NCBI RefSeq assembly: GCF_024699925.1
Contig: NZ_JAJOMX010000001.1
Span: forward strand, 310,001 to 374,000
Direction of reading: 5' to 3'
DNA: 64,000 bases
Source of the DNA: Mesorhizobium sp. J428
Lineage (GTDB): Bacteria > Pseudomonadota > Alphaproteobacteria > Rhizobiales > Rhizobiaceae
Shown here piece by piece: positions 37,433 through 46,961 of the stretch. Positions within the stretch are counted from its first letter, which is position 1, and every line of letters begins with the position of its first letter. The translations under genes and the position numbers were made by a program. The notes below the pieces were generated by a model that saw only the letters and a list, made by a program, of their open reading frames with translations, did no database searches and was not told the DNA's origin.

Positions 37433-38053
37433 ATGAGCCACGATACGTACGAGCTCAAGGCCGATGCACGCGAGAAGGTCGGTAAGGGGTCCGCCCGTGA
37501 AGCTCGCCGCAATGGCCAGATACCCGCAGTCATCTATGGCGACAAGCAGCCCCCGCTCGCCATCGCGCTCCCCTACAAAGAGCTGTACTACAAGATCCAC
37601 GGCGGCGGCTTCATGACGACGATCGCCACGATCGATGTCGCCGGCAAGAAGATCCAGGTCCTGCCGAAGGACTACCAGCTCGATCCGGTCACCGACAACC
37701 CGCTCCACGTCGACTTCCTCCGCGTCTCGAAGGACACGGTTGTGACGGTGCAGGTGCCGGTCCACTTCATCAACGAAGAGACCTCGCCCGGCATCAAGCG
37801 TGGCGGCGTGCTCAACATCGTGCGCCACGAGGTGGAGTTCACGGTTCCCGCGAACGCGATTCCCGAATTCATCACCATCGACCTCGACGGCACCGAGATC
37901 GGCGATTCGATCCACATCTCGGCCGTAAAGCTGCCGGCGGGCGTTAAGCCGGTCATCTCCGACCGCGACTTCACGATCGCCACTATCGCCGGTTCGTCGG
38001 CTGCCCGTTCGGAGGCAGGCGAGGAAGCCGCTGAAACGGCGCCGAAGGAATAA
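37433..38053 (+). CDS. rplY: 50S ribosomal protein L25/general stress protein Ctc
   Basis: Binds 5S rRNA in the large subunit. The 206 residues have the long L25/CTC form: N-terminal domain with [24 protein letters not shown] (start region, residues 10-33), then VDFLRVSKD and a C-terminal TL5-type beta domain ([25 protein letters not shown]). The tail is acidic and alanine-rich. GAAAGGAACG lies before the ATG at 37433. The pth gene follows 27 bases later, the usual rplY-pth-ychF order. Confidence 0.95.
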   Translation: MSHDTYELKADAREKVGKGSAREARRNGQIPAVIYGDKQPPLAIALPYKELYYKIHGGGFMTTIATIDVAGKKIQVLPKDYQLDPVTDNPLHVDFLRVSKDTVVTVQVPVHFINEETSPGIKRGGVLNIVRHEVEFTVPANAIPEFITIDLDGTEIGDSIHISAVKLPAGVKPVISDRDFTIATIAGSSAARSEAGEEAAETAPKE

Positions 38054-38080
38054 TCCGGCCGCGCCGGCGGAGCTCAAGCC

Positions 38081-38811
38081 ATGCTGATCCTCGCAGGTCT
38101 CGGCAACCCCGGCGCGCAGCCCAGAACAACCGGCACAATGCCGGCTTCATGGCGGCGGACGCGATAGCCCGCCGCCATTCCTTTTCTCCCTGGACGAAGA
38201 AGTTCCAGGGCCTCGTCGCCGAAGGCACGCTCGGCGGCGAAAAGGTGCTCCTCATCAAGCCGCAGACCTTCATGAACCTGTCCGGCCAGTCGGTCGGCGA
38301 GGCGATGCGGTTCTACAAGCTTTCTCCGTCCGATGTGGCCGTGCTCTACGACGAGCTCGACCTTGCGCCCGGCAAGGTGCGGGTGAAGGTGGGCGGCGGC
38401 GCCGGCGGCCACAACGGCATCCGCTCGCTCGACCAGCACATCGGCAACGCCTACCGGCGCGTGCGGATCGGCATCGGCCATCCCGGCGTGAAGGAACTCG
38501 TGCACGGCTACGTGCTGGGAGACTTCGCCAAGGCCGACCAGGCCTGGCTCGAGCCGCTTATGGACGCGATCGGCGAGCACGCGCCGCTGCTGGCCAAGGG
38601 CGACGACAACTCCTTCATGAACAAGCTCGCGCTCGCCGTGCCGGGCGCCTCGAAGGGCGACGGCCACGCCGCAAAGGCGGCCAAGACGGGTGAGGGTGCG
38701 GGCAAGCCGAAGGGCGTCAGTCACATCCGCCAGGCACGGCCGCAGCAGCCGGCCGTCAAGCTCCCCCGAATCCGGCCCGATGGCGGCGATGCTGAAAAAG
38801 CTCTTCGGTAA
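38081..38811 (+). CDS. pth: Peptidyl-tRNA hydrolase, frameshifted at about 38120
   Basis: Releases peptides from stalled peptidyl-tRNA; essential in most bacteria. The ATG at 38081 gives [13 protein letters not shown], the universal start, but the frame is then lost. [18 protein letters not shown] continues in the next frame from about 38123 through 38811. Restoring one base at the CCC run 38120-38122 (or nearby) gives one reading of about 243 residues with catalytic His in [18 protein letters not shown] and [10 protein letters not shown] sequencing error is more likely than loss of the gene. The C-terminal tail (after about 195) is longer than in E. coli and basic. Confidence 0.88.
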
Positions 38812-38822
38812 GGAGGAGTGAC

Positions 38823-39368
38823 GTGAACCAAGAGCAGCTTCACGAGCGGATACAGAAAATCCGCGACGAGTATGTCGAGAGGGAATTGGAGCCAGCAATC
38901 GCTCGACTCTCTGCAAAGTCGCCTAATCCGAATAGGCCTGAAGTCAAGTTTGGGGAGATCGATGGCGTTTACAAGGGACTGGCCGCAGTAGATTGGGCTG
39001 AGAACGGGCCAGAGTTCCACGCAACTGTGGTTGCTGGCTATATGCGAGTAAGCTTCCCTCCGATGACGGCCGACTATCGGCAGCTGTCCCTGGAAATCGC
39101 ACCTTTTCATTGGGATTCTCTCTCGATTGAATTCGAGAAGGACACAGTCGGTCAGTCACGTTTCGAGCAATGGTTCGATCGTTGGTTCGACATCGATGAC
39201 GAACGAGTAAGCGACGGGGGAGTGTCGGGTATCATTCACTCTGCCATCGTTGAACCGAAACGCATCTCGCTCGATATGGGCTCCGCGCCCAGCGACGCTT
39301 TGTTTGAACTGCTGGACGTTCTTCGCGAGTCGGGCGTCAAACAAGCAAGACTCGGCCCTTCCGAGTAA
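38823..39368 (+). CDS. Unrecognised protein inserted between pth and ychF
   Basis: A 181-residue soluble protein starting at GTG 38823 with TAAGGAGGAG upstream, so translation is likely. Charged N-terminal helix (MNQEQLHERIQKIRDEYVER), then a mixed alpha/beta part with WAENGPEFHATVVAGYMRVSF and FEQWFDRWFDIDDERV, and an alternating tail. Its base composition looks less GC-rich, especially at third positions, than pth and ychF beside it, suggesting recent acquisition. The acidic, aromatic-rich make-up is like many immunity-type proteins, but no toxin gene is adjacent and I make no assignment. Confidence 0.7.
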   Translation: MNQEQLHERIQKIRDEYVERELEPAIARLSAKSPNPNRPEVKFGEIDGVYKGLAAVDWAENGPEFHATVVAGYMRVSFPPMTADYRQLSLEIAPFHWDSLSIEFEKDTVGQSRFEQWFDRWFDIDDERVSDGGVSGIIHSAIVEPKRISLDMGSAPSDALFELLDVLRESGVKQARLGPSE

Positions 39369-39470
39369 CACCCGGCACGCAATTGTAACCAACAGTCGGG
39401 GGTTGACGATCGTCGATCCTTTCGCCCATAGCCCTGACCAAATTCTCGCTTCCTGACAGGACTGTCCTCC

Positions 39471-40574
<1,104 letters not shown>

Positions 40575-40605
40575 GTGGTATGACCGTCCCGGGAGCGTCC
40601 GGGGC

Positions 40606-41475
40606 GTGATATTGGGTCTGCTGATCGGGAGGGGGACCGCGTTTCGCGGAGTGATCGCGGCAGCGGTGCTGGCGGTCCTTGCCCTGCTGTCCGCCTGTGC
40701 CCACGGTCCAGCGAAGACACAGCCGGACGCCGGCCGGTGCTGCGCCGAGGCGGAGCGACAGCCGCGCTGGCTGGTCGCGATGATCGAACCCGCCGCCCCG
40801 GTCGTCGGACAGGTCGTCGGCCATATCAGCTGGCGCTCCGGCTATCTGTCGGAGCCAGGCATCCAGGAACGGATCGTGGCGGGGCTCCAGCCGCTTGATC
40901 TCGTCTTCGTCAGTTCGAAAGGCAGGCTGTCGGGCCACACGATCCCAGGCCTGTTCCAGCACGCCGCGATCTATCTCGGCACGGAGCGCGACCTGCAGGC
41001 GCTGGGCATGTGGTCGCATCCCGGCATGGCGCCCCACCACGAGGCGATCCGTCGCGGAGCCATGTTCATCGAGGCAGACATGAAGGGCGTGCACCTGTCG
41101 CCGCCGTCGGTCGTGCTCAACACGGACCGCGCGGTGACGTTGCGGCCCCGGATCGCCACGCGCGGCTGGCGACAGCGCGCGCTCGCGACGCTCTTCAGCG
41201 AACTCGGCAATAGGTTCGACTTCAATTTCGATGCCGGTCAGCCGGACCGCCTGTTCTGCCTGGAACTCGCCTGCCGCGCGATGCCGGAACTGCAGCTTCC
41301 GCGCGACATGGTCTATGGCCGCGAGACGATCATCCCGGACCGGGCCGTCTACGAAGCCGCGCGCGGCCATCTGAGGCTTCGGTTCGTCGACTACGTGGTC
41401 GGGGATGGCCGCAGCGTGCACCACCCCGGGCGTGCGGCGCTGACTTCAGACATCGCCGGCAAGTGGTCCGGATAG
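40606..41475 (+). CDS. YiiX/YebB-like permuted NlpC/P60 family lipoprotein
   Basis: A 289-residue predicted lipoprotein (lipobox LLSAC with Cys31) containing a permuted papain-like NlpC/P60 domain: QPLDLVFVSSKG, GLFQHAAIYLG with the catalytic His, and LFCLELAC with the catalytic Cys. The order His before Cys is as expected for the YiiX group, thought to act on lipids or peptides in the envelope. The start is a GTG at 40606, chosen because GGGAG precedes it and it gives a complete signal sequence. Substrate unknown. Confidence 0.82.
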   Translation: MILGLLIGRGTAFRGVIAAAVLAVLALLSACAHGPAKTQPDAGRCCAEAERQPRWLVAMIEPAAPVVGQVVGHISWRSGYLSEPGIQERIVAGLQPLDLVFVSSKGRLSGHTIPGLFQHAAIYLGTERDLQALGMWSHPGMAPHHEAIRRGAMFIEADMKGVHLSPPSVVLNTDRAVTLRPRIATRGWRQRALATLFSELGNRFDFNFDAGQPDRLFCLELACRAMPELQLPRDMVYGRETIIPDRAVYEAARGHLRLRFVDYVVGDGRSVHHPGRAALTSDIAGKWSG

Positions 41476-41631
41476 GCGTCACGTCGCATCGGCTACCGGA
41501 TGAGTTGACCAGCTCCATCCGCCGGTCTAAGCCATGCCCGCACCCGGCCTTGGCCGGCCTGTGCCGAACCGACGCCATCCCCCGACCCGACCGCATCGCG
41601 CGATCACGAACTGCTCCAAGAAGAAGGAGGC

Positions 41632-42611
41632 ATGACGATGATCCGGACCTTCGTCGTGGAAAACGACCGTCTCGTCTGTGTCGAGGAAGCGGACCCGCGC
41701 GTCGACAAGGCCGTATGGCTGGACCTCCTGAATCCGACCAAGGAAGAGGAGCAGTCGGTCGAATCCCGGCTCGGGCTCCTGCTGCCCACGCGCGAGGAGA
41801 TGGAAGAGATCGAGATCTCGAGCCGGCTCTATGTCGAGGACGGCGCCTATTTCATGACGGCCACGGTGCCGGCCTTCGTCGAGGGCAAGGCCCCGGTGAT
41901 CGCCCCTGTCACCTTCGTCCTCGCCGGCGGACGGCTGGTCACGATCCGCTACCACGAGCCCCGTGCGTTCAAGACCTTTCCGCAACGCGCCGAGAAGGCG
42001 TCGACCGGCTGCAGCGGCGGCGACACGATCCTGGTGACGCTGCTCGAGGCCATCGTCGACAGGCTCGCCGACATCCTCGAGCGCGCCAGCCGCGACGTGG
42101 AGGGGATCTCGCGCGATATCTTCGAGGCCCGCTCCAAGAAGGCGTCGAGCCGCAACCGTGATTTCCAGGAACTGCTGAAGGCGATCGGGCTGAAGGAGGA
42201 TCTCGCCTCGAACCTGCGCGACAGCCTGCTGTCTCTGCAGCGCCTCGCGGGCTTCTTCGCGCATGCCACGACCACGATCAAGACGACGAAGGAGTACGCG
42301 CCCGCGTGAAGACGCTGTCGCGCGATATCGTCTCGCTGGCCGACCACACGACGTTCCTGTCGCAGAAGATCAACTTCCTGCTCGATGCGACGCTCGGCAT
42401 GATCTCGATCGAGCAGAACGCGATCATCAAGATCTTCTCCGTCGCCGCCGTCGTCTTCCTGCCGCCGACGCTCGTCGCCTCGATCTACGGCATGAACTTC
42501 CAGGTGATGCCGGAGCTGGGATGGAGCTTCGGCTATCCCATGGCGCTCGGCCTGATGATCCTGTCGGCGATCCTCCCCTTCGTGTGGTTCCGCAGCAAGG
42601 GCTGGCTGTGA
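41632..42611 (+). CDS. corA: CorA-type magnesium transporter, frameshifted at 42297
   Basis: Inner-membrane divalent cation channel of the CorA family. GAAGGAGG precedes the ATG. The cytoplasmic funnel domain is read to TTKEYAPA with a stop at 42307-42309; the membrane part (VKTLSRDIVSLADHTTFLSQ onward, two helices, selectivity motif YGMNF) continues in the next frame to 42611. Adding one C after 42297 turns the junction into EYRARVKTLSRD, the normal family sequence, giving 326 residues. A one-base sequencing deletion is the likely cause. Function may be intact in the cell. Confidence 0.9.
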
Positions 42612-42706
42612 GGCCTCTCGCCTGGCACAAGCAATTACCTCGCAGGTGCTTGCATGCGGCGGGCGATCGGTCCAGAACCGTTTCGACTTGAACAGGTTTC
42701 GGCGCG

Positions 42707-43171
42707 ATGAACGGCAAGACTTGGACCTTTGACGACCTGGAGGTCGGGGGCACGATCAAGCTCGGCGAGAAGACCGTCACGGCGGCCGAGATCATCGAAT
42801 TCGCCTCCGAGTTCGACCCACAGCCCTTCCATCTCGACGAGGAGGCCGGCAAGGCGTCGATCCTCGGCGGACTGTCGGCGTCCGGCTGGCATTCCTGCGC
42901 GATGTTCATGCGCATGATGTGCGACGGCTTCCTCCTGGACTCGACCTCGCAGGGCGCGCCCGGCGTCGAATATGTCCGCTGGAAGAAGCCGGTGCTGGCC
43001 GGCGACACGCTGACCGGCCAGTGCACCGTGCTCGCCAAGCGCGAATCCAGATCCAAGCCCGGGCTCGGCTTCGTCACGGTGAAGAGCACGATGTCGAACC
43101 AGCGCGGCGAAACGGTGCTGGAGCTCGAGAACACCGGCATGTTCCTGACGCGGGAGGCGGCGAGCGCATGA
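42707..43171 (+). CDS. MaoC-like hot-dog-fold dehydratase (first of a pair)
   Basis: A 154-residue hydratase-2-type hot-dog protein. The catalytic loop is FDPQPFHLDEEAGKASILGG (Asp and His of the hydratase 2 motif at about residues 40-45), then LSASGWHSCAMFMR. Substrate is probably an enoyl thioester. Its stop overlaps the start of a second MaoC-like gene, suggesting a heterodimer or two related steps. Confidence 0.88.
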   Translation: MNGKTWTFDDLEVGGTIKLGEKTVTAAEIIEFASEFDPQPFHLDEEAGKASILGGLSASGWHSCAMFMRMMCDGFLLDSTSQGAPGVEYVRWKKPVLAGDTLTGQCTVLAKRESRSKPGLGFVTVKSTMSNQRGETVLELENTGMFLTREAASA

Positions 43172-43641
43172 GCCTGGACGAGTATTTCGGCATCGGCGAG
43201 ACGACCGTTCTCGGCGCCCACCTGTTCGAGCCGCAGGCGATCAAGGATTTTGCGAAGAAATTCGACCCGCAGCCTTTCCATCTCGACGAGAAGGCCGCCG
43301 AGAGAAGTGTCTTCGGCCGGCTGTGCGCCTCGGGCTGGCACACGGCGGCCGTGTGGATGAAGAAGAACGTCGAGACGCGGATGGACACGGAGCCGCGCCG
43401 CTGGGCGGGGCCCGACCCGAAGCCGGTGTTCGGCCCCTCCCCCGGCATCCGTAACCTCCGCTGGCTGAAGCCGGTCTATGCCGGCGAGACGATCACCTTC
43501 ACCCGCACCGGCATCGACCACCGCCCGATCGCCTCGCGCCCCGGCTGGCGCCTGCTGACCATCAAGGCCGAGGCTTTCGACAGCACCGGTGACAAGGTGA
43601 TCGAGTTCGACAGTTCGGTGCTGGTGCAGACCGAATTCTGA
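43168..43641 (+). CDS. MaoC-like hot-dog-fold dehydratase (second of a pair)
   Basis: A 157-residue hot-dog protein paralogous to the previous gene, coupled by ATGA. It keeps FDPQPFHLDEKAAERSVFG and LCASGWHTAAVWMKK. An extra loop with DPKPVFGPSPG precedes RNLRWLKPVYAGETI. Both partners retain the D-x-x-x-x-H catalytic pair. Pairing of two MaoC domains is common in rhizobia; the pathway is not shown by the neighbours. Confidence 0.88.
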   Translation: MSLDEYFGIGETTVLGAHLFEPQAIKDFAKKFDPQPFHLDEKAAERSVFGRLCASGWHTAAVWMKKNVETRMDTEPRRWAGPDPKPVFGPSPGIRNLRWLKPVYAGETITFTRTGIDHRPIASRPGWRLLTIKAEAFDSTGDKVIEFDSSVLVQTEF

Positions 43642-43651
43642 GCACGTTTTC

Positions 43652-43673
43652 CTCTCCCCGTTTGCGGGGAGAG
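43652..43673. repeat. Short palindrome (CTCTCCCCG core)
   Basis: CTCTCCCCG and CGGGGAGAG pair across a TTTG loop, 10 bases after the MaoC stop. There is no T-run. The arm matches the core of the large inverted repeat at 53 kb, so this may be a remnant of the same dispersed element. Confidence 0.45.
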
Positions 43674-43782
43674 AGACGCGGTTCCTACGGCCGCGCGAGA
43701 TCGTCGACCGCAGCTCATTTTTTCGCGGAAGTAGGCAGGATCGGTCTGGGCATTCTCGACGGGAGGAGAAGGATAGCGCTTC

Positions 43783-44178
43783 TCAGGACGTGTCGTGCAG
43801 CTCGACAGGCGAGACGACCGAGTCAGCCGAGCGCTGAAGGCCGGCGCAGTGTAGCCCGCCCTCATTGCCAGCCTCGTCGGAGGCCTGGCCACGGTGCAGG
43901 AACGACAGGCGGCACAGCTGCGCCGCGATGGCCTGCATGTAGAGCCCGAATGCCCTGAGTGAATCGGCGATGTCCTCCGCATCGAAGGGATTGCTGCCGA
44001 AGCCGGCCGGCATCGGGACGGGCGTCCAGGTTCCGCGCTCGGAGTTCCGGAGCGTGCCTTCGACATAGGCGCTGAGCAGCGCATTCGCCTGCCAGGCGGC
44101 CCACAGCACGCACCAGCGGACCCAGAACGACCGGCCGGCGGCCTGTTCGGCCATGTCGGCGATCGAGAACAGGCGCAT
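43783..44178 (-). CDS. Hypothetical protein
   Basis: A 131-residue protein beginning MRLFSIADMAEQAAGRSFWV, with GCGAGGA upstream of the ATG at 44178. Helical, with Trp-rich stretch RWCVLWAAWQANALLSAYVE and a C-terminal tail with two Cys (QLCRLSFLH, LHCAGL). Possibly a phasin-like or general helical protein; I do not recognise a family. A longer form from 44232 is possible. Support is the ribosome binding site and open frame only. Confidence 0.5.
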   Translation of the reverse strand: MRLFSIADMAEQAAGRSFWVRWCVLWAAWQANALLSAYVEGTLRNSERGTWTPVPMPAGFGSNPFDAEDIADSLRAFGLYMQAIAAQLCRLSFLHRGQASDEAGNEGGLHCAGLQRSADSVVSPVELHDTS

Positions 44179-44685
44179 GACGATCCTCGCCTTTAACGCC
44201 TGTTCCCTCCCTGCCTTCGCCCTCCAGCCCATCGCCGGCTCCTTTCATCCCAGGCAGTGTCTCATGGGCTGGAAACAGGTGGATGGAAAAATCGGTGCGA
44301 TGCTTCCGAGGCCGAGCGGACCTTGGGATTGGCGAGGGCAAGGCGCGGAAAACTATCCACATGGCGGAGAGCAAGGTCCGACGGCCTGTAGCCCTCACAA
44401 GACAGCGCTCGCCCTCGCGCGACGTCATCCCGGCGACCGGAGGTCAGCCGGGATCGATTGACCTTGGCGGGTTGGCGCCGATCCTTTTCTTGCGGTCGAG
44501 GGGCGTTTTCGGCGTGTAACCGGAGAGAGGAATGGGTCCCGGGTCGCCTCCGGCGCCCGGGATGACGATCGCACATTAGGGGCGTCGCGCAGGGTGGGCG
44601 AGACAGGCGGCTCGGCCCGGCAAGGACCATACACAGCATGCGCGCGCAGGGTCATCGACGGAGGCCCCTGCCCTCAAATCCGACC
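44179..44685. other. Gene-poor region with an imperfect inverted repeat
   Basis: 507 bases without a supported gene between two minus-strand genes. It contains the two-armed repeat at 44423-44567; otherwise I see no promoter or terminator I could defend. It must hold whatever promoter drives the hypothetical gene at 43.8-44.2 kb. Confidence 0.5.
44423..44567. repeat. Imperfect inverted repeat pair (CGTCATCCCGG arms)
   Basis: The arm at 44423-44459 (CGTCATCCCGG, CCGGAGG, CCGGG) and the arm at 44532-44567 are imperfect reverse complements of about 36 bases, roughly three-quarters identical. Each arm can fold on itself. The GTCATCCCGG core is typical of dispersed palindromic elements in rhizobial genomes. 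Confidence 0.5.
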
Positions 44686-45837
44686 CTATCTCTCCGGCCA
44701 CGCCCAGCCGGGGCGTTCCTCCACATCGACCACGGTCTCGCCGAGCGACTTGGTGAAGTCGTGGCGGAGCGCGCCGGCCTCGTTCAGAGCTTCGGCGAGC
44801 GTGGCGTCGTGCGTCACCACGACGATCTGGCAGGTCTTGGATGCTTCCCCAATCAGCCTTGCAAGCGGTGGCAGGAGGTCGGTGTGGAGGCTGGTCTCAG
44901 GCTCGTTCAGAACCATCAGGCCGGGCGGCCGCGGCGTCAGGAGGGCGGCGAGCAGCAAGAGGTAGCGCAACGTCCCGTCGGACAGTTCCGAGGCTCGCAA
45001 GGGGCGCAGCAGGCCGTGCTGGCCCATCAGCAGCTCGAACCGGCCGCCGGCCTCCTCGATCCGCACGTCGGCACCGGCGAACGCGTCCTCCACGGCGTGG
45101 TGCAGCCCCCGCGTATCGCCGATTTCGCGGATGGTCTGCAGGGCTGCGGCGAGGTCCGAGCCGTCGGCGCTGAGGGCGGTCGTGCGCGTTCCCGCCCGCG
45201 CAGCGCGCGCAGGGGCATCCGGATCGGTGCGGAAGTGATCGTAGAACCGCCAGGCGCGCATGCGCTCGCGCAGCAGCAGCAGTTCCGGCAGACCGCGCGG
45301 GTCGGCGGCATGCGTCATCATGCTGTCGAAAGGCGCAAGCAGGCTGGTCAGCGTCGAGCGCCGGCCCGACTCGTCCAACACCGTGACGCCGGGGCCGGAG
45401 CGTGTCGCAAAGGCATTGCGGCGACTCAGTACCTCGCCCGCCCAGACCGCCTCCGCCTTGATCTCCGGATCGAGGTTGAACATCGAGGCCGACGGGATCG
45501 GCAGGCCGAGGTCGATGGCGTAGCCATAGTCGTCCGAGGCGAAGCCGAGCTTCAAACTGACCGGGTTCTTGCGGCTCGTGCCCTGTATCGCGTGGACGCC
45601 TTGACGCATGCCGCGCGAGAACTGCTCGGGCCCCGCCCACAGGGTCGAGGGGAGCCCTCCCTCGGCTGCGAGCGAGGAAATGACATTGCCCTGCGCGACA
45701 TCGGCAAGCAGCCGCAGCGCCTTGTAGAAGCTCGACTTGCCGGTGCCGTTGCGGCCGGTGACGACGGTAAGCTGCTCAAGCGGCAGCACGAGGTTCCGGA
45801 TCGAGCGGTAGCCGGCGATGGCAAGGGTGTGGATCAT
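44686..45837 (-). CDS. AAA family ATPase (RecF/SMC-like, AAA_21 type)
   Basis: A 383-residue ABC-class ATPase with an uninterrupted head: MIHTLAIAGYRSIRNLVLPL, Walker A GRNGTGKSS at about residues 28-36, signature ELSDGTLRYLLLL, Walker B LMVLNEPETSLH and switch His in VVVTHDATL. Unlike RecF it has no long coiled coil, and no TOPRIM domain is visible, so it is not an OLD nuclease. Start 45837 is chosen because homology begins there. Its 5' end lies 44 bases after the apt stop. Stand-alone members of this group have been seen in defence loci, but nothing here shows that. Confidence 0.82.
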   Translation of the reverse strand: MIHTLAIAGYRSIRNLVLPLEQLTVVTGRNGTGKSSFYKALRLLADVAQGNVISSLAAEGGLPSTLWAGPEQFSRGMRQGVHAIQGTSRKNPVSLKLGFASDDYGYAIDLGLPIPSASMFNLDPEIKAEAVWAGEVLSRRNAFATRSGPGVTVLDESGRRSTLTSLLAPFDSMMTHAADPRGLPELLLLRERMRAWRFYDHFRTDPDAPARAARAGTRTTALSADGSDLAAALQTIREIGDTRGLHHAVEDAFAGADVRIEEAGGRFELLMGQHGLLRPLRASELSDGTLRYLLLLAALLTPRPPGLMVLNEPETSLHTDLLPPLARLIGEASKTCQIVVVTHDATLAEALNEAGALRHDFTKSLGETVVDVEERPGWAWPER

Positions 45838-45881
45838 GACGGTGCGCCCTGGCCTAGAAATCCGAAGACCTCTGTAGTCCG

Positions 45882-46427
45882 TCAATGCCCCTCGAACGAC
45901 ACCAGCGTGCGGACGTTGACGCCGAGCGCCTCAAGCTTCTTGCGACCGCCGAGGTCGGGCAGGTCTATGACGAAGCAGGCGGCGACGATGTCCGCGCCCA
46001 TCTGCTTCAGCAGCTTCACCGCGCCTTCCGCCGTGCCGCCGGTGGCGATCAGGTCGTCGACCAGGATGACCTTCTCGCCGGGCTGGACGGCGTCGGTGTG
46101 CATCTCCATCTCGTCAACGCCGTATTCCAGCGAATAGGCGACGCGCACGGTGGTGTGCGGCAGCTTGCCCTTCTTGCGGATGGGGACGAAGCCTGCCGAC
46201 AGCTGGTGCGCCATGGCGCCGCCAAGGATGAAGCCGCGCGCCTCGATGCCGGCGATCTTGGAAACACCGGTTCCCGAGTAGGGATGCACCAGCTCGTCGA
46301 CCGCGCGACGGAAGGCGCGCGCATTGCCGAGCAGCGTGGTGATGTCGCGGAAAAGAATGCCGGGCTTCGGATAGTCCGGGATCGTGCGGATCGCGGACAG
46401 AAGCGTCTGTTCGAGCGTGGAGTTCAT
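45882..46427 (-). CDS. apt: Adenine phosphoribosyltransferase
   Basis: Purine salvage: converts adenine and PRPP to AMP. The 181 residues match the family. [16 protein letters not shown] is near the start, [14 protein letters not shown] in the middle and the PRPP-binding loop [17 protein letters not shown] at about 120-136. The ATG at 46427 ([20 protein letters not shown]) is the usual start; the ORF upstream is not conserved. Part of the minus-strand series ending in the AAA ATPase. Confidence 0.95.
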   Translation of the reverse strand: MNSTLEQTLLSAIRTIPDYPKPGILFRDITTLLGNARAFRRAVDELVHPYSGTGVSKIAGIEARGFILGGAMAHQLSAGFVPIRKKGKLPHTTVRVAYSLEYGVDEMEMHTDAVQPGEKVILVDDLIATGGTAEGAVKLLKQMGADIVAACFVIDLPDLGGRKKLEALGVNVRTLVSFEGH

Positions 46428-46470
46428 GCGCGGGCGATGGTCCGTTGAGGGCAGGATTGCATAGTCGGTA

Positions 46471-46860
46471 TCAACCGCCACCCTGCAAGGCAAGGAATAC
46501 CACGCCAAGGACGACGAGGAGCACGAAGGCCGGCAGCGCGATCGCGACGGCGGCCGGACCGCCGACAAGCAGGATCGCGACCAGCCCTCCTCCGGCCAAG
46601 GCCTCCGAGGCGGGATAGATCGCCGGCACGCGGTAGCCGCAGCGCGCGCAGCGGCCGCGCGCGAGCAGCCATCCGAGTACGGGAACGAGTTCGAGCGCCG
46701 TCAGCTGCGCCCCGCAGCCGTCGCACTGCGAGCGGCCGGACAGTGCCGCCCATGCGGACCAGCCGGCAGGGCGGGCGCGCAGCCGGTGCGCGGCAAGCCC
46801 CGCGAAGCTGGCGACCGAAGCGCCGAACAGGAAGAGCAGGAGCGAGATGAACACTGCCAT
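46471..46860 (-). CDS. Prepilin peptidase-like N-terminal (A24N) domain protein, peptidase part missing
   Basis: A 129-residue membrane protein with the zinc-like four-Cys module of prepilin peptidases: [10 protein letters not shown], the [21 protein letters not shown] segment and [11 protein letters not shown]. The catalytic aspartate region of the A24 peptidase domain is absent because the protein ends after one more helix. It could be a truncated PilD relative or a member of the stand-alone A24N group. It follows the cytochrome c1 gene and the terminator hairpin. Confidence 0.72.
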   Translation of the reverse strand: MAVFISLLLFLFGASVASFAGLAAHRLRARPAGWSAWAALSGRSQCDGCGAQLTALELVPVLGWLLARGRCARCGYRVPAIYPASEALAGGGLVAILLVGGPAAVAIALPAFVLLVVLGVVFLALQGGG

Positions 46861-46907
46861 GGTCGCTTCACTGCTCCCTGCCCCGTCGTCGCGCGATCAT
46901 GCGCTCC

Positions 46908-46935
46908 AAAAGCAAAGGGCGCCACATGGGCGCCC
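46908..46935 (-). terminator. Probable terminator of the petABC operon
   Basis: Read on the minus strand, a 7-bp stem (GGGCGCC with its complement) with a 5-base loop is followed by TTTGCTTTT. It lies 27 bases after the petC stop. Confidence 0.62.
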
Positions 46936-46961
46936 CTGTCTCATGTCCGATCCGGTCGGGA

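Noticed and set aside
42306..42611. Separate 101-residue membrane protein gene
   Set aside because: It is the C-terminal pore part of CorA displaced by a one-base frameshift.
44638..46137. 499-codon plus-strand frame over the AAA ATPase and apt
   Set aside because: Antisense shadow of both genes.
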